DNA of 64,000 nucleotides from assembly GCA_963678705.1 (NCBI GenBank), contig OY783209.1:2480001-2544000 (forward strand). Direction: 5' to 3'. The notes under the pieces are model-generated. The model had not been told where the DNA came from. It was given only the letters and a program-made list of their open reading frames with translations, and made no database searches. Position 1 is the first letter of the stretch. Each line of letters opens with the position of its first letter. The translations under genes were made by a program, and so were the position numbers. Positions 37,040 to 50,399 of the stretch are shown one piece after another. The stretch is from Panorpa germanica. Lineage: Eukaryota > Arthropoda > Insecta > Mecoptera > Panorpidae.

Positions 37040-39140
37040 TTAACTGCTGTAATATTACATATTGAAAGTAATTGGATATTCTGATAATCAACTTTATCAA
37101 CAACACAATTTTTTTCGTAACACGAACATTTCACGTCCTCAAATGTTCCCATGGACCAAATAGAATAGCTAAACTTTCTAAGAATCGCAAACCTATTCAC
37201 AAACAAATAATGTAATCTAGACAATGATTTAAATCAAACTATTTGCCTAATAAAATACAGTATTTTATAAACAAACATCAAATGTTTACTGTTATTAACC
37301 TATAAATTGATCACAATTTGACAGCTATGTTATAAACAAATTTCTAACTTGTTACTATTCATTCCATTGTAAACATTTAGAACATGACATTTGTACAATA
37401 TTATCTGTAAACTGTTTACTAAAATCAAATCAATTGTTACCTTACCACTTGTACAATGATACTGATTTAAACCAACTATTATAAAGCATGAAGTTAGTGT
37501 CATAATGACCGCGCATTGGTATTTTATCAGTGATGGTCATCGCCCATTGGACATCATTCTCTATTACAGAATTCGGATTATATCTCACACCGAATAAACG
37601 ACTAGTCTGGACCATAAGATAATTATTTATGTACTAGTGTAAGCTATAAAGGATTGCGGGACGCTTTGAGTTCAGTGGAGAAGGATAAAAGAATTGATGT
37701 TTTTTACGTTGGTAGTAATACCGTGTGAACAACGTGTTCCTTCCATGAATTGTTTTTCATAAATATCAAAGATTATTTTATTATTCTAGTGCGGTAGAAT
37801 CAATACAACTTTTGCTTAGATAAGATCGTATAAGATATAAATATATCTGGAGGCTGTACCGATCAAAGATCAATCAATTCGCGGATCGATCAGACATTTG
37901 ATTAGTTGTTTAGCAAGCTATAGGTCGTCAACATTTGTTGGAAATAGTTGTACAACAAATCCACACCGCTGCAACATGTAACTGACTACATCGGTATACT
38001 TTATAGTTCGTACGAATTCATTCAACCAGTTTTATTATATTAATTCGTTACATTTTGATTTTTTCAAGAGTCAGTCTTACATACCTCATATATAACAAAG
38101 CAAACGCAAATAATATTTTAGTTCTAAACTATAAAAGATTTTGGTTTTTACCGCGCTAGAGTCGGTAAATGGATATAACAATATAACTAATAAAAATACT
38201 CTGATGTTTTGAAAATTTGATTTCAATTTGTGACGTCATGCACCTTAACTAACATCTGACTAAATTTTTAAATCTATAAAATAGTTATAGAATGAATTTT
38301 TTATATTAGAATTCAATTTCTCGCTGATTATTGTGCTCCACTTCGATTGTTGAGTTGCGGTTTATCAAATATCGAAGCCATTGTATGAGCATGTTATACT
38401 GGATAAAATCAGGGGAGTGTGGGGGTTAGTCTGTTGGTTGTCTGCTGTCCACACGGGAAGTGGTTTACAATTTTATAGTCCTTGTCGGTTTTCATTTGTA
38501 TGCACATTCAAGAATATTGTAACAAATTTAACACAAAGAAATATTATGAAATTGATTCTTTTTCAACTTTGTCTTACTAATTCATTTTACATAGCAATGC
38601 ACCTAATAAATAAGAAGAAATAGAAAAATTTATAATTTTAATAAGCACTTACATAAAACAATATGTTCATATATAATTTGAATATATGTAAAATGGCGCT
38701 AAATAATATTTAATATAGAACGTATGCAACAAGTATTGCCCTATTTGCAATTTGAAATGCCCTTATTACATTAATTCACTGAACTACCAGGTCACTGAAC
38801 GCTCAGTCAATGACAGATAACAAAAGGGTTGAGTTGCTGACATTTATGCCAATTAGAAATATTTAAAATCAAACAATTAAAAATAGTGTTAGTAAATGTG
38901 TTAATAACTATGTTAATTAGTTTGTGATAATTTAAAGTGTAATTAATTGACATAGAGGTTATATATATTTTTAAATTGTGCATAACTTTCTGCATGGATT
39001 AACCAAACAAGTTTATACTTGTTGCAGGTGTTTTGCGGCTATATAAATACAAACACTGATTTAATTATGTATCTGTGAACATTGTAATTTAAATTTAATT
39101 AATATTATATTTCTAATGTGCTGTTAGTGTTTTATATGTG
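37040..39140. other. hh intron 2 sequence without recognised elements
   Basis: Non-coding, AT-rich. GATCGATCAGACATTTGAT and neighbours near 37860..37905 form short GATC-rich inverted matches of no known meaning. Frames near 38381 and 38807 look accidental. Confidence 0.45.
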
Positions 39141-39479
39141 TAACTTTTCAGTGTATGAATTCAGTATTTGATTTTGTAACCTATGTATTTTAAGAACTGT
39201 CAAAATAGTGCAGTGTTTTTTTATAAAGGGTTTGAACAATGAAAAAGGTATAAATATATAGTTCAGACTACGTATTTATAGGTAGGTTTTATGTTATATC
39301 TTTTATATGTAATCATTTACTGACAGTTTCTCTAATTTTTATAACTACAATATGTTTTCGATAACATGAAATTCTAACCTAAAATAAAATGACAGAATTA
39401 CTTGTACTTTATGATCTTTGTATTTCACAGGTAGTTTTGCATTGTACTTATGTATTAATATTTATATTATCTTTTTCAG

Positions 39480-39529
39480 ATTACAAGACGTCCTTGCCAG
39501 TCTAAGCCGCGGATTTATGTGCCTGTCAT
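39480..39529 (+). other. 50-nt exon-like unit, copy 1
   Basis: A pyrimidine-rich tract ending CTTTTTCAG precedes ATTACAAGACGTCC, and the unit ends at CAT|GTGAGT, a strong donor. In the first frame it reads ITRRPCQSKPRIYVPV with two bases left over. A possible leader lies upstream: ATGAAAAAG followed by GTATAA at 39239, giving MKK joined in phase 0. It lies on the strand opposite to hh, within hh intron 2. No downstream exon was found, and I do not recognise the peptide. It could also be a non-coding repeat that merely contains splice-like ends. Confidence 0.35.
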
Positions 39530-40443
39530 GTGAGTCCTTTTGTTTATTTTTATTATTAATATATGATAAGTGCGTATGATTTCCTTTATAAGTTTTATTT
39601 CTTCTCCAACAAGTATGTAATGACTTTTTTGTTATTGGATATATTAAAAGATGTGTGATACTTAATTTTCCGTTGTTATAACAAGGTCCACAACAATCTT
39701 GTGTAATATTCTGAGTAATTAAAAGATAATTTCGTGTCTAAGGTCTCTCGATATCGCTGCTAAAATTTAATTAACTTAAATTTACTTTCAACTCAATAAA
39801 ATAAGTTTCTCTTTAATTTAATTTAGTTAAGTTGGCGCCTTTTAATGTTGTTGCAGCAGTTTTAGCATTCCCTTATTCAATATTTTAACTGTGTATTCTT
39901 TTTTACAAAACATAAAATTATATACAAAATGGCATGAAGTTAAATTTGGCTTCGGGTATAAAATGAACATTTCATTGTCGTGTTCAGTTCAACACCTTCT
40001 TTCATCTTTCTGCAATAAGAAGCATGGTGTTTATGGAGGTTATTGTAGTATAGTATAGGTATATGGTGTTTATATGGCGTATAGAGTATATGTATGGTGT
40101 TCAGAGTGTCCAATCAGTTTACCGCGCGGTGGCGCGACGGTCAGGTAAACTAATTTCCCACGTGAACGCCTTGGAAGCCTGCTAAACAGGGTACAACAGA
40201 ATAATTGTAGCCTGGAGCGCCGAAAACCGAACACCAAGAGTCGATGGTTATGTAGAAGAGCGGACTTAGCGGACAGAACAACCAGATGAAATACAGCATC
40301 CAGTTATCTGATTGAATAGGTAGAGAAGTGATTACCAGAGGTTGATTAGTAAGGGCCAAGTTAGTTCATTCATTATTAAACTTTTTTACAGTTTTGTGAA
40401 TTATCCTCTTTTAAGTTTAAATTTTAAATTAATCTGCAGTGTT

Positions 40444-40946
40444 TAAGCCTCATTCCCACTCACTGTTTTGATATTTCATTTACTGTTTTTATTTAATATT
40501 GTTATCTAGATTTCAGCTTATCGTTTAAGCATTCTTTTTCACATTTCTGTTTTAATTTAAGTTTAGTTAATTTAGTTGGCGCGTATGCATCGTTAGTAAT
40601 ATAAATTTTGACAGTTCGACGAATTTGTAATAACAATTACTAATAGCACTTGTTTTTACTTCTATATTTTTCAAAAAGTGACTTTGAACTTCTTTTAAAA
40701 GTAAATCCTACTGCATTTTGACACATTGTCACATTTTGGAGGTTATAATATAATATAGTTTTTCTTAATATAATATTTTTAATTTGGGACATAAGACCTA
40801 GTAAGGTTCTAAAAAACTAAGAAAACTTAAAAAATAAATTAAATTAAAAATGGTACTGTGAATGACTACGCGTATTGCCATATGCTAAACAATTTAAATT
40901 AAATACAAAAAACAAAACAAAATTAAAGCAGTGAGGGGGAATGAAA
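40444..40946. mobile_element. miniature inverted-repeat element (family E), copy 2
   Basis: Partner of 14340..14812. The left end is CATTCCCACTCACTG and the right end, reversed, CATTCCCCCTCACTG. It has a small insertion of about 30 bp near 40790 relative to copy 1. It lies in hh intron 2. Confidence 0.75.
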
Positions 40947-41854
40947 CATGTGGGGGTGTTGTGTCATAACTTTGTGAAATGTTAAAAGATCAACGGATGT
41001 GCTATTAATAACATATATAACAGCCCCGTTATTAAAACCCCTTCGAACGCTATACCAGTAACAGAACATAAAACAGGGGATATCAAAAAGGACCGGATGT
41101 AGTTAACATATTCCCGCCATTTCAAAATTATAACTAATATTTAGGGTTTTTTGATTGGTTAGAAATGATTATTAAAGTTCACACATTAAGGATAATTCAT
41201 AGGTATTGCTATCCCTTTCTAAATAACCTGCTGTGGCTTTTTAACTATGTAGTTATATCAGAACGCCCACATTCCTGAGATCTATTATTATATACTATAA
41301 AATCTAAGGAATCCAGTTCTTATAGTTACATACTTATATACATTTGAGTATGTATTAGTAGCATGAGAATTATTTGATTGGTATGAACGATTATGTACTC
41401 ATATTTATTGAAAGTTTTTGAGGTTACTTATTAATGTATTTTATATTAAAATTAATTTTCCAGAAAGTCTGTTAGGTAACAGAAAAATAGATTGTCATTA
41501 TAAATTAATAATGCATGCAAAACGTAACCACGTGACATACTGAAATTAAAATATCGTTCTAATTAGATTTAAAGTTTATCATTTCCCACAAAACATAAAA
41601 CAGGGTTGTTACTTTATATTTTACTTAAACAAAACCTAAAACCCCCACCCCGCTTATTGTGACGTCACACATTTTGAATTAATATAAAATATTCTTAACG
41701 CCATTCACACTCACTGAGTTTCAGTGTTAATTTAAGGTTTTAACCTACAATGTAAGTTTCAGCTTGTATTATAATAGCATAGAAGGCACTAATATTGTAC
41801 CAATATTATAAACGGTGTTTGTTTCGTAATTAGTAAATCCTGACAATAATTTAA

Positions 41855-42072
41855 TATAGTACAAATTACGAGAGTTCGGCAGTGACTCTTGCTTAAAAGA
41901 GGTTATAAAAGCCGTATAAATCTACAATACGATGGTAAATTTTATCTTATTCGTTCCTATATACATTACAAAGAAATTAGTGAGACAAAGGTTTTTCATA
42001 TTAGCGTAGTTTTATACGACACAACCTGTTTTAAGCATGAGTTACCACCGAACTCTCGTAATTTGAACTATA
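41855..42072. mobile_element. palindromic miniature element (family D), copy 2
   Basis: A 218-bp element whose two halves are imperfect inverted repeats. Both ends read TATAGTxCAAATTACGAGAG followed by TTCGG, then a GACTC or AACTC motif and TTAAAA. As RNA it would form one long hairpin. The 88-residue plus-strand frame over it is a shadow. It lies in hh intron 2. Confidence 0.8.
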
Positions 42073-42954
42073 ACATATATTTAGAAACGAAAAGTTTACA
42101 GCGAACTATATTTAACCCTGCGTGTGAACAATATTCCGTTTTTTACTATTTCTGAATTTTTATTAACAACGGTTTTAAACTTTGGACTTTGGCAACTTCT
42201 GGACCATGTAGTAGACACTTCAAGAAGTAATCCAGATTTTTTTCAGATTCTTTGAAAGCTTAGAAAACTCGAAAAAACTCAACTGTTCCCTAAAAGACCC
42301 AGTGTACACACGCAGGGTTAAAATTGAATAAAATTCAAACGCGTTCTTTTCCACTTTTGCCTACCATATTCTTAAACCATCTGGCGGCCAGTCACTTAAC
42401 TACTAATCTAAACTAGAATACCAAATGCTTTTACTCTGAGAGCATAATAACACATCGAACAGGTAATAGAAGTTTCAATCTAACAATAAATTTACGTTAT
42501 ACACCTATGCAGACACCTTTTGCGTTAGGAAAATAATTATACTGGTACATAACAAGCTCTTGTTGATAAGTTTAAAGCCGCTGGCAGGTCTACCTCATTT
42601 ACCACCCTCCGCTCCCGCTCCCTCACCCGTCTGCCAAGAGTAAACCGTCATCAACCATTAACTAAAAGCCAGCTATAATAATTAGAAGCGTAGAATTTAT
42701 ATATAAAATAGATACCATACTGATACACACTGCCTAAACCCAAACATTACTTAGAACAAGGCGATGGAGGATTAGACCTTATTAAATATGGCTACCTTAT
42801 AGCTATGCCATAGTCTTATGTATGTAGGGTTACTCATGGCGTTAAAAATGTTTAATTTGTTAACGTGTTAAAGGCCTAATACACAGTTGAATATGTAGCG
42901 TTGGTAACTGCTAGTCCAACGTGTTCGATCGTATGTAGATTGTGGTTGGCGTGC

Positions 42955-43325
42955 TTTGCTCATATGGCCGTCCACACATGGGTCCACTAATTGCAAACGC
43001 GAGCCCCGAATCTGCCCGAACCGAATGAGAATGCAACTGTGTTGTTAGTGAGAGAACGCACATGTATACGAGTGAGAGTGTTGGTTTTGAGCACGTTTTG
43101 AGCGACTATGTTTCTAGTCGCAGGGCAATTACGTTGCATGCTTTTGATGGTGATATCATGAGCAGAGATGTGCACAAATACTATTCAAAGGTGTTTAAAT
43201 ACATAGAATACGACACAATAAAGTTCCCTATTGTTAAAAATTCTATAGAGTCACGAAACACGGCTCGACATGGCTCGTTTTTCGTTTCCTGTTGGAAATT
43301 TCGTTCGCGGCTAGTTTGCAATAAG
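42955..43325 (+). mobile_element. Harbinger-like miniature element (family F), copy 2
   Basis: The left end is ATGGCCGTCCACACATGGGT; the right end is truncated near GCTAGTTTGCAATAAGG. It keeps a frame (within 43062..43340) encoding RAITLHAFDGDIMSRDVHKY then YSKVFKYI, which is nearly the same as the frame in copy 3. It lies in hh intron 2, in opposite orientation to copy 3. Confidence 0.75.
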
Positions 43326-43949
43326 GTATGGTCACTGTGAAGAACTATGTGACAAAATATTCAGAAATAGGAAAAGATTACAATTATCTGGAAAATATCC
43401 TTAGCATAACACACATTTAATGATCCACCTACACCCACATAATCCCATATATCACAGAATGCTTTTACATTCTATTTCAGAATCCATTTTACATATTCTA
43501 CACAGCCATTATACACGTATTAAATATTATTTATGATCTGGAGATTCAGATGCTGGACATCAAACATGTTTCAACTGGTATCTCGGGTTTTATGCATCGA
43601 GTAGAGTTAGATGCTCACTTGATCAGGTTGGATAGTTTAAACAGAAATGCAGGTGTTTCATGGGAGTCTGCTTGAAACTGTAAGATCACTGGCAAAGAAC
43701 TTTACTCGATCAAAAGCCTGGTCATTAGCATATAAGCGTCGGTAGTGGCATTCCATTGAAACTCAAGTTCATACTTCATAGATTTATAACTTATACTAGT
43801 AACCAATAGTTCTCAAACTATTATTATGTTATTCGATAAAATTGTATTACATTTACTAAACATAAAACGTAAAGTCGTGTATTATTTAACGAAATATTTA
43901 ATCGAAGTATTGTATTCATTTTTCTTTATTTACTTATATTATTGTACAA

Positions 43950-44042
43950 CATATTAAGTTTATTGTGTAAAAATTTGAAGTCAATTGGAGTAAAACTGTC
44001 GAAGATATAGAGTTTTAAGTCTTCACCTCTCTGTTCTGCTTT
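43950..44042 (-). repeat. dispersed repeat G, copy 2 (inverted)
   Basis: Reverse-strand match of 17740..17845, directly left of the repeat at 44090. It lies in hh intron 2. Confidence 0.65.
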
Positions 44043-44089
44043 CGTGTTACTTTGAAACTTTTAAATGCTAGCTTTCAGAGTCGGTGTAA

Positions 44090-44475
44090 AAGGGGCGTTG
44101 AGAAGATTGGGGACCCGTTAGGGAAATTTTGAGAAATTTTAGATTGTGCTATATTTGAGTATCTTATTAATAAAAATATTTTAATAAAAAAATTATTAGG
44201 AGGCATAGGGGCGGTTTTTGCGAAGGGTAAAATTGAGCTAGAAAGTTGAATTTTTTTATATAGGCTAATTTTGCTACCTAATTTACAAATCGAAACAAAA
44301 ATCCCAAATTTTGAAAGAAAATTGGGTAAATAACGAATAAATTTTTTTTATTTTATGTAAAATTAATATGGAACGAGTTAAATATTTCAATTTAAAAAGG
44401 GAATATAGATTTTAAATGAAATTCAATTCACATAAAAGAAAGTCGGCGCTTGCGACGGGGGTAAACTCTAGTTTA
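44090..44475 (+). repeat. dispersed repeat J, copy 2
   Basis: Matches the second half of 30840..31425 and ends GCTTGCGACGGGGGTAAACT then CTAGTTTA. Part of the middle is missing. It lies in hh intron 2. Confidence 0.66.
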
Positions 44476-45743
44476 AAATATAAAGTCTTTGGATAAATGT
44501 TGTGTTTCAGGAGCGCTGGAAATCAGCGCAACAGCTTCTATTGTTTGTTAATCCAGTTTTTTAACACAAGTTGTCCTTGTGAGTTCGAGACCGTATTAGA
44601 AACTGCTGTGAAAATGAAATTAATCCGTGGATCACTGTGTGAACTGTATTAAATAATTAACTGCATCAAGTTATTTATTATTTAATTAATAACATTCACA
44701 AAGATACTTCTGTCCTTCTCTAACAAATAGTTATGTATCTACCTATCTCTTTTTATCGATATTTATATGAAATTTTTCGAATTTTTAAGTCTATTCTGTA
44801 TGAAATGAATATGAATAAAAAGTAAGTTTGTTCTTTTTATTTCATCACAAGAATTTAACATTTTGACTGCGGTTTTGTGTTGTGGTTTCAATGCCCCAAA
44901 TAAACAAATTTAAATCACAAATTTGCATGGTTGCACATACCGCAAAGAACTGAGAACGAAATCGATCTTCGTTAAGAATGTGCCCGTTTTATAGTTAAGG
45001 GTTTTAGTGATATAAAGGGTTCTGTTTGTCACTATCTGCGCATGCCTATGACTCTAACACCATCTAACTAATCACCATCAAAAAATATGACCTGATATTT
45101 CATCAATCACGTGGTAAGATGACGGATTACATAACCTTAAAATGTACCGGACGATGTTTTACAAACTGATGATAAATTATACATACAATCACACTTAAAT
45201 CTATATATACAAGCCTTTATGTCTATCTGCAGCGCCTAAAATGTCCACCAGGAGTTCAATCATGATAAGAATTGATAACAAGTAGTAATCAATCATTAAA
45301 ATAAATAAAAAACAAATTAATTGTTAAAGAAATAGTTTTGTAACAGTTTTGTTTGCGCTTTGTTATGATTAAAATCGATTTAAAATTACAGATGTAGGTG
45401 ATTGATAAGTTCGATTATCATATCTTTTGTTTAGGAATGTTGTTTTGTAAATAAAATTTGATAATTTATATTTGAAGTTCCGTTTGATAAGCATTGATTC
45501 TGTTATTTTTGTTTAGCGCCATCTTTTATCTTCTAATTACGTACATTAAAATAGTGGTATCTTTTCTAATTATCGAATATTATGTACACGATTTGTTAGA
45601 TACCATCAGCGTGGAATGACTTTCATATATTCTGTCAGGGAATTCACCCTTTTTCACCCAAGTTTATGTCTCATATAATAAAATAATATGGCATGTGTTT
45701 CCACCTTGAATTTTGATACTAATTAATATTTGTATGTACTGAC

Positions 45744-46005
45744 CTGATTTTACTGAACAATGTATATGGGCTCGACTTTCGTAATACACCCAATCGAATC
45801 CAGCTTCTACGGCCAGTCTGGCTAACATGCCGTATTTACCACGATCTCTGTCTTCTGTAGTAACGTCCACCGCGCGACCCTCGTAGTGCAAAGAGTGAGG
45901 TGTGTGCCGACTTTCTTCATCCCAACCCTCCGTTACCCTGAGACGTAACCCGGGCCACTGATTCATCACTGATATGGCGAGTGTGTTGAGCTTTTCCTTA
46001 CAGCG
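45744..46005 (-). CDS. hh: hedgehog exon 2 (C-terminal two thirds of the signalling domain)
   Basis: This exon encodes 87 residues plus one base of the Hedgehog morphogen, a secreted ligand for Patched. The frame starts [20 protein letters not shown] and ends AHIHCSVKS. Zinc-site residues are visible: His and Asp in LHYEGRAVD and the His of HIHC. The calcium-site acidic cluster around TEGWDEE is also present. The acceptor is a pyrimidine-rich tract ending TTTCCAG before CGC, and the donor is CAG|GTCAGT. The exon is 262 nt, entering in phase 0 and leaving in phase 1; from memory this is the size and phase of vertebrate SHH exon 2. A longer frame continues past the donor into the intron and is not coding. 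No exon with the upstream part (CGPGRG motif, signal peptide) is seen in the remaining 18 kb. GC content is well above the flanks. Identification is secure; that it is the only hh-type gene in this genome is assumed. Confidence 0.97.
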
Positions 46006-46099
46006 CTGGAAATAAGAAAAAGTTTATTAGATCCATATTACCGACAATTTAGTTTAGAAACATACTCCTAATCGCACGTGACGTAAATGAACAGGTTGA

Positions 46100-46510
46100 C
46101 GATTTAAATGCGATTTTTAAAAAAAATTCTCTGAGAAAACTGTTAATTGTATTAATGTAAAAATTTGTACACATGTTATGGTAACTTTTAACTGTATTTA
46201 AATATTTTTATATTTGCAAAAATAATAATTGGTAAGCTACTATAGCTGATCTCGTGGAGCTCCTCTCAAAAAAGGCATCTTGCGGTGACCGCTATATTTT
46301 TAGACTGGATTATTTAAAATGAAAAAACCAAACTGATTTCATTAAAGTATTGTATAATCTAGAAATAAATCGAAAGATTAGGCAAAATAATTTTTATTGA
46401 CAAAATGGCGGCTTCTCAAAAAAGTAATCGATTTTTGACCAAATTTTTATTAAAATTTGCCTTAGTTTATTTTTTTTTTAAATATTTATCGGTGAGATAA
46501 AACCTAATCA
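46100..46510 (-). repeat. dispersed repeat H, copy 2, beside hh exon 2
   Basis: Reverse partner of 19300..19700, starting about 95 bp upstream of the hh exon 2 acceptor. It leaves the acceptor's pyrimidine tract intact but lies within the range where a branch point or splicing enhancers could be. Confidence 0.75.
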
Positions 46511-46519
46511 AAAATAATT

Positions 46520-49500
46520 ATGTTAATTATTATAAATACTAAATAAAAAGTAAAAATGGGGCTTAAGTTTCATCATCAAAGATACCAGCAGCGCGGATGA
46601 CTCATTTCCGTTTATTTTTAAGTAAACTAAAATTAATCTATAACAAAAATATTTAACTAAAAGTTCTTGTTGATATTTTCAAAATATTTGGACACAAAAC
46701 AATTTTCTTGACACCCTACAGTCCAGTTGAAACTGTTTTACCATAATTCCATAGTATATCTGTGAGACGAATTGAAAATTCTTTTATGTATATTATATTA
46801 GTATTTTTTTAAGTAAAAATACAATAAATTGTTTAACAAACATTTTACTATTTATCAGTAGATTTGCACCAATAGACTGTCAACTGATTGAAGTACATGA
46901 AATCAATGACACGGTGACCTTAACTTACATTTATATACCCCAAAAGATAAAACTCTAACGAAATATGTTTCGAGTATATTGTACGTTTAATACTCTATTG
47001 AATACAAAAGGTTTAGTTAAATGTTAGAGCAGGATGACACAAGCTGCGGTCTGAAGTTTGCATACAGCCGAATCTTTAAAAATTTTATTGATATATAGGC
47101 AAATAAAGTCTATTGGATGTTTTATTTTTTTAAATATCTAAAAGTAGTTGATGCTAATAGCTATGTGAAATTTGAATTTCGGTTTTAGCACCTAATTTTC
47201 AGTCGTATTTTTGATCACCGAATTAGTATTAAAGTTTGTAGAATAATAAAGTAATCGAATTGCTTCAGACAGCTGTAACATGTTTGAATATGTAATCTGT
47301 TTCTTACATGCAGTTCTATAATAGAGACGGCACTTCATAAAAAGAAATAGTGCAGAAGGCGACTATGACACGAAGAATAAGTGATTTTTTATAACTTTTC
47401 ATCACGTTAATTGTTAATATTTTCTATAATATTGCGACTTGTTAAAAACTTTATCAATATATAGTACCATTTTATAGAAATTATCCGTTAAACACAGGCC
47501 TTTACCTTTTGGATGACTTTTTTATTTTAATATAATGTAAGATTACATAACAAACGTTATTTTTTCAACATAAACTTACAGATTCTTACGTTTATGAGCT
47601 TTACTTGCAGGAATACTCAATGTTACATTTTAAATTAGAAAAGTATTTTGCATTTATTTTTTAAAAATGTCAGAATTATGGTAACCGTAAGTAAATAATA
47701 TTACGTTAAATAATACAAAAAAATTTCGTGGGATGTTATTTCAGTTTTTTAGTTTAATATTTAAAATGTTGGTATGTAATATTTTCGAGGTGCGTTGTTG
47801 ATAAAAATATTAATTAACAAGTACATTACGTTGTGCATCACTGCTCTAACCATTACTGTACAACTAGCCCATCATTTTGACTACATAACGAGCATTGCTT
47901 TCAATACAGCTCCAGCTCGCCCAGGTCCACTACATAAAACACCAAATAGTTAACTTTAAGACTGAATAATTCTATTTATATTTATTTATTTACGTTAGTG
48001 ATTCGTTTTGGTGTTGGATTTATCTAAAATTCAATTAGAAAAGGTCCGTAACAAACTTCTGTTAATCCGTCTAATATTATACTTTAGTTATGTTAAGGTA
48101 TTATCACAAGGTTGAGTTTTTCAATATGTATAAGTTTTTTAAAGATTAAAACATCATTCTTACGTAATGTTTTAAATTAAGCTTTAATTTTAATTTTGGT
48201 GTATTGTATTGTGTTTTATTGTTTCTGAATTTACGGCGTTACAACCAAATTTACGTTTTACATTTCCTGTACAAATTTTTAACATTTCTTAAATTCAAAG
48301 TCTTCATTTTCAAAGTTCGTCTCCCTCATTATCTTCCTCCTTACTTCCACCACCTATCTACTTTCTTCTCTTCTCTTGCAATCGTTCCTTCCCAGTAAAC
48401 ATTTTTGAGTAAATTCTATTTCATGAGTTTGTCATGGGAATGTCTATTTATGAGCTACAGACGGCGCAACGACTGCTCACTGCTGAATAAAAGCAACTCC
48501 TGTGACAGGTAGGGAATCAGTTTGAACTAAAATTGATTTTCTGTGTGTTGCTCCAACTTATAAAACGTTAGAATTGAAATATACGAGTGACTAGAACTTC
48601 ACCTAGCCATTCTATTTCACCAAATGTTTACTGGGTACCGACTCCCTCTGCTTACAAAGTTACTCCTCCTTCTCTCTTCTCTTTCTCTTTACCTCCGTCA
48701 TCCATACTCTTCCTTGCAATAACTTCTCCAAGTTTAATTCACCTTCCGGTTTATCCTGACATGTATACTTAATGTGTTCTAATTTTAGTTTTAAATAAAA
48801 TTTCCACTCACTGATTTTAGTTTTTATTTAAGGATTTACGTAATTACTGAGATCACCCCTTAACGGGAATTAAGCACTGAAGATTTATAAATTTTGTGAT
48901 CAATGTTGTAATGTATCTTAACAGAATCTAGATACTTTCGATTCAATAGAAAAAGTAACTAGTTGCTTTGTTAAATGTATCTGTATTTGAAGACTAAATG
49001 TAACAAAACTGACTGTATTAATAAAGAACATGTAAATATTCTATAAGCTAATAAAGTAAACTAATTTTAACACAGATGTTTAGTACATAATTTTTTTCCA
49101 TCTTGAACTTTAAAAGTGAAAACATTAATAAATGAAATAGCCTTAGCTTTAGCTTTAAACAATAGAACAGCATGTGTATGTTTATTGTATACTGCAATCC
49201 AATCCAATCACATCATAAACAATAAACAGTACTTCTTAACTCACGAAAGCAACTCATTGTTTTAATTGTTTATTTTCGTTTGTTTTGTTTTCTTTTCATC
49301 TTTCCTTAAAGAATTTTTTAACATCTTGGAATCATTTCATTTCAACGTACTACAACGGTTAATAAACATAAAAATATTTAATTATTAATTATAAGATAAT
49401 TAAAATTTTAGTGTTAGTCATTATATCAGTATTAAAATATTTTATTGTTTCTGAACGCTGGAGTAACCATTATTTTATTGGCATTCTCAATTTTAATGAA

Positions 49501-49680
49501 ACACCTTTGTTTTGAATATGTTAATAATGAACTGAACAGTACTGCGTTTGCTTTCATAAACAATTATTTAAATTCTTGTTTATATGCATATACCATAGTT
49601 TAAGCAGGGTTGGATTGTGTTTCCAGGACTATTCTTTTACTGTCCCGCCAAATGTTATTCATTTGTAGCCTCTTTTGGCG
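46520..49680. other. hh intron 1 sequence, mostly unremarkable
   Basis: Besides the repeat copies at 47385 and 47520 nothing is recognised. Pyrimidine-rich patches at 48320..48400 and 48650..48740 give Ser/Pro-rich plus-strand frames that are compositional. Confidence 0.45.
47385..47500 (-). repeat. dispersed repeat I, copy 2 (inverted)
   Basis: Reverse-strand partner of 24340..24480, in hh intron 1. It is diverged and not coding. Confidence 0.5.
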
Positions 49681-49686
49681 ACTTAA

Positions 49687-50399
49687 AGGGGTTCTTCCGT
49701 GTGACGGAAGCGTTTTTGAAAATCTTTTTTGACGTCCAATGAAAAGATAGAACTTTGAGATTTCTATCAGTTATTTATTACTATTTCAAAAGTATGTAAA
49801 ACAAATTTCATGTAAAAAATTTCATTAGAACGTAAGCTGCACCACTCTGAAGAAACATGCCTCAAAAAAGAGGCGCTGACTTCCTCCACGATTTTGGTTG
49901 GCTGATTGGCTTATCAATAAGAAAGAAAAAAAAAATCGGTGTTTTTATCTATAGACCAAAATGCATGGAATGAACTAGAATCATTTGAAAATATTGAAAA
50001 TTGGGTTTTTGGCAGACTTCTGAAAAAAAGTTTCAATTTTCATGACTTTTTTTCACTTTTTCGTTTCGAAATAATTAGAAATACTCGGAATTTTTGGAAG
50101 ATTTTAGTTTATTCCGTGCGTCTACATAGTCTGAGTCTATCCTACAAATTTTAAGTGAATCGGCCAAACCGTTCCAGAGATATGATGGAGGAAACTTTGA
50201 AAAACACAGTTTTCAGAAAAATGCATTTAAAGTTCCTACCACTCAACAACGCGCTCCGAACATCTGCTTCTTCTAACTGCTGTGTCTTTATAACGACTTC
50301 GAATTTTAAAAAATCACTTTACCAACATATTCCACAAATGTTATGGAATAGATTTATGCAAAAAAACATTTTTTGAACTCATCACACGGGAGAACCCCC
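49687..50399. mobile_element. piggyBac-like non-autonomous element, 713 bp
   Basis: TTAA flanks both sides (49683..49686 and 50400..50403). The inverted ends are AGGGGTTCTTCCGTGTGA and GGGGGTTCTCCCGTGTGA. TTAA targets are diagnostic for piggyBac. Two adjoining frames of 71 and 73 residues inside show no transposase motifs and are taken as chance. It lies in hh intron 1. Confidence 0.82.

Larger units (their letters stand above)
28585..45743 (-). other. hh: hedgehog intron 2 (17,159 bp)
   Basis: The intron is bounded by GTCAGT at 45743 and CAG at 28585 on the minus strand. It is a phase 1 intron at the position conserved in animal hedgehog genes. Most recognisable content is transposon-derived: the hAT element at 33583..37031, miniature elements at 31946, 40444 and 41855, and repeat copies at 30840, 42955 and 44090. 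The exon-like unit at 39480..39529 lies on the opposite strand. No further hedgehog coding sequence was found in it. Confidence 0.93.

Noticed and set aside
45664-45743. Continuation of the exon 2 frame past the donor
   Set aside because: Similarity to Hedgehog stops exactly at the GTCAGT donor and resumes at exon 3, so this is intron.
49939-50376. Two adjoining frames of 71 and 73 residues inside the piggyBac-like element
   Set aside because: No transposase motif, and the phrase TGAATCGGCCAAACCGTTCC is typical of non-coding miniature elements.
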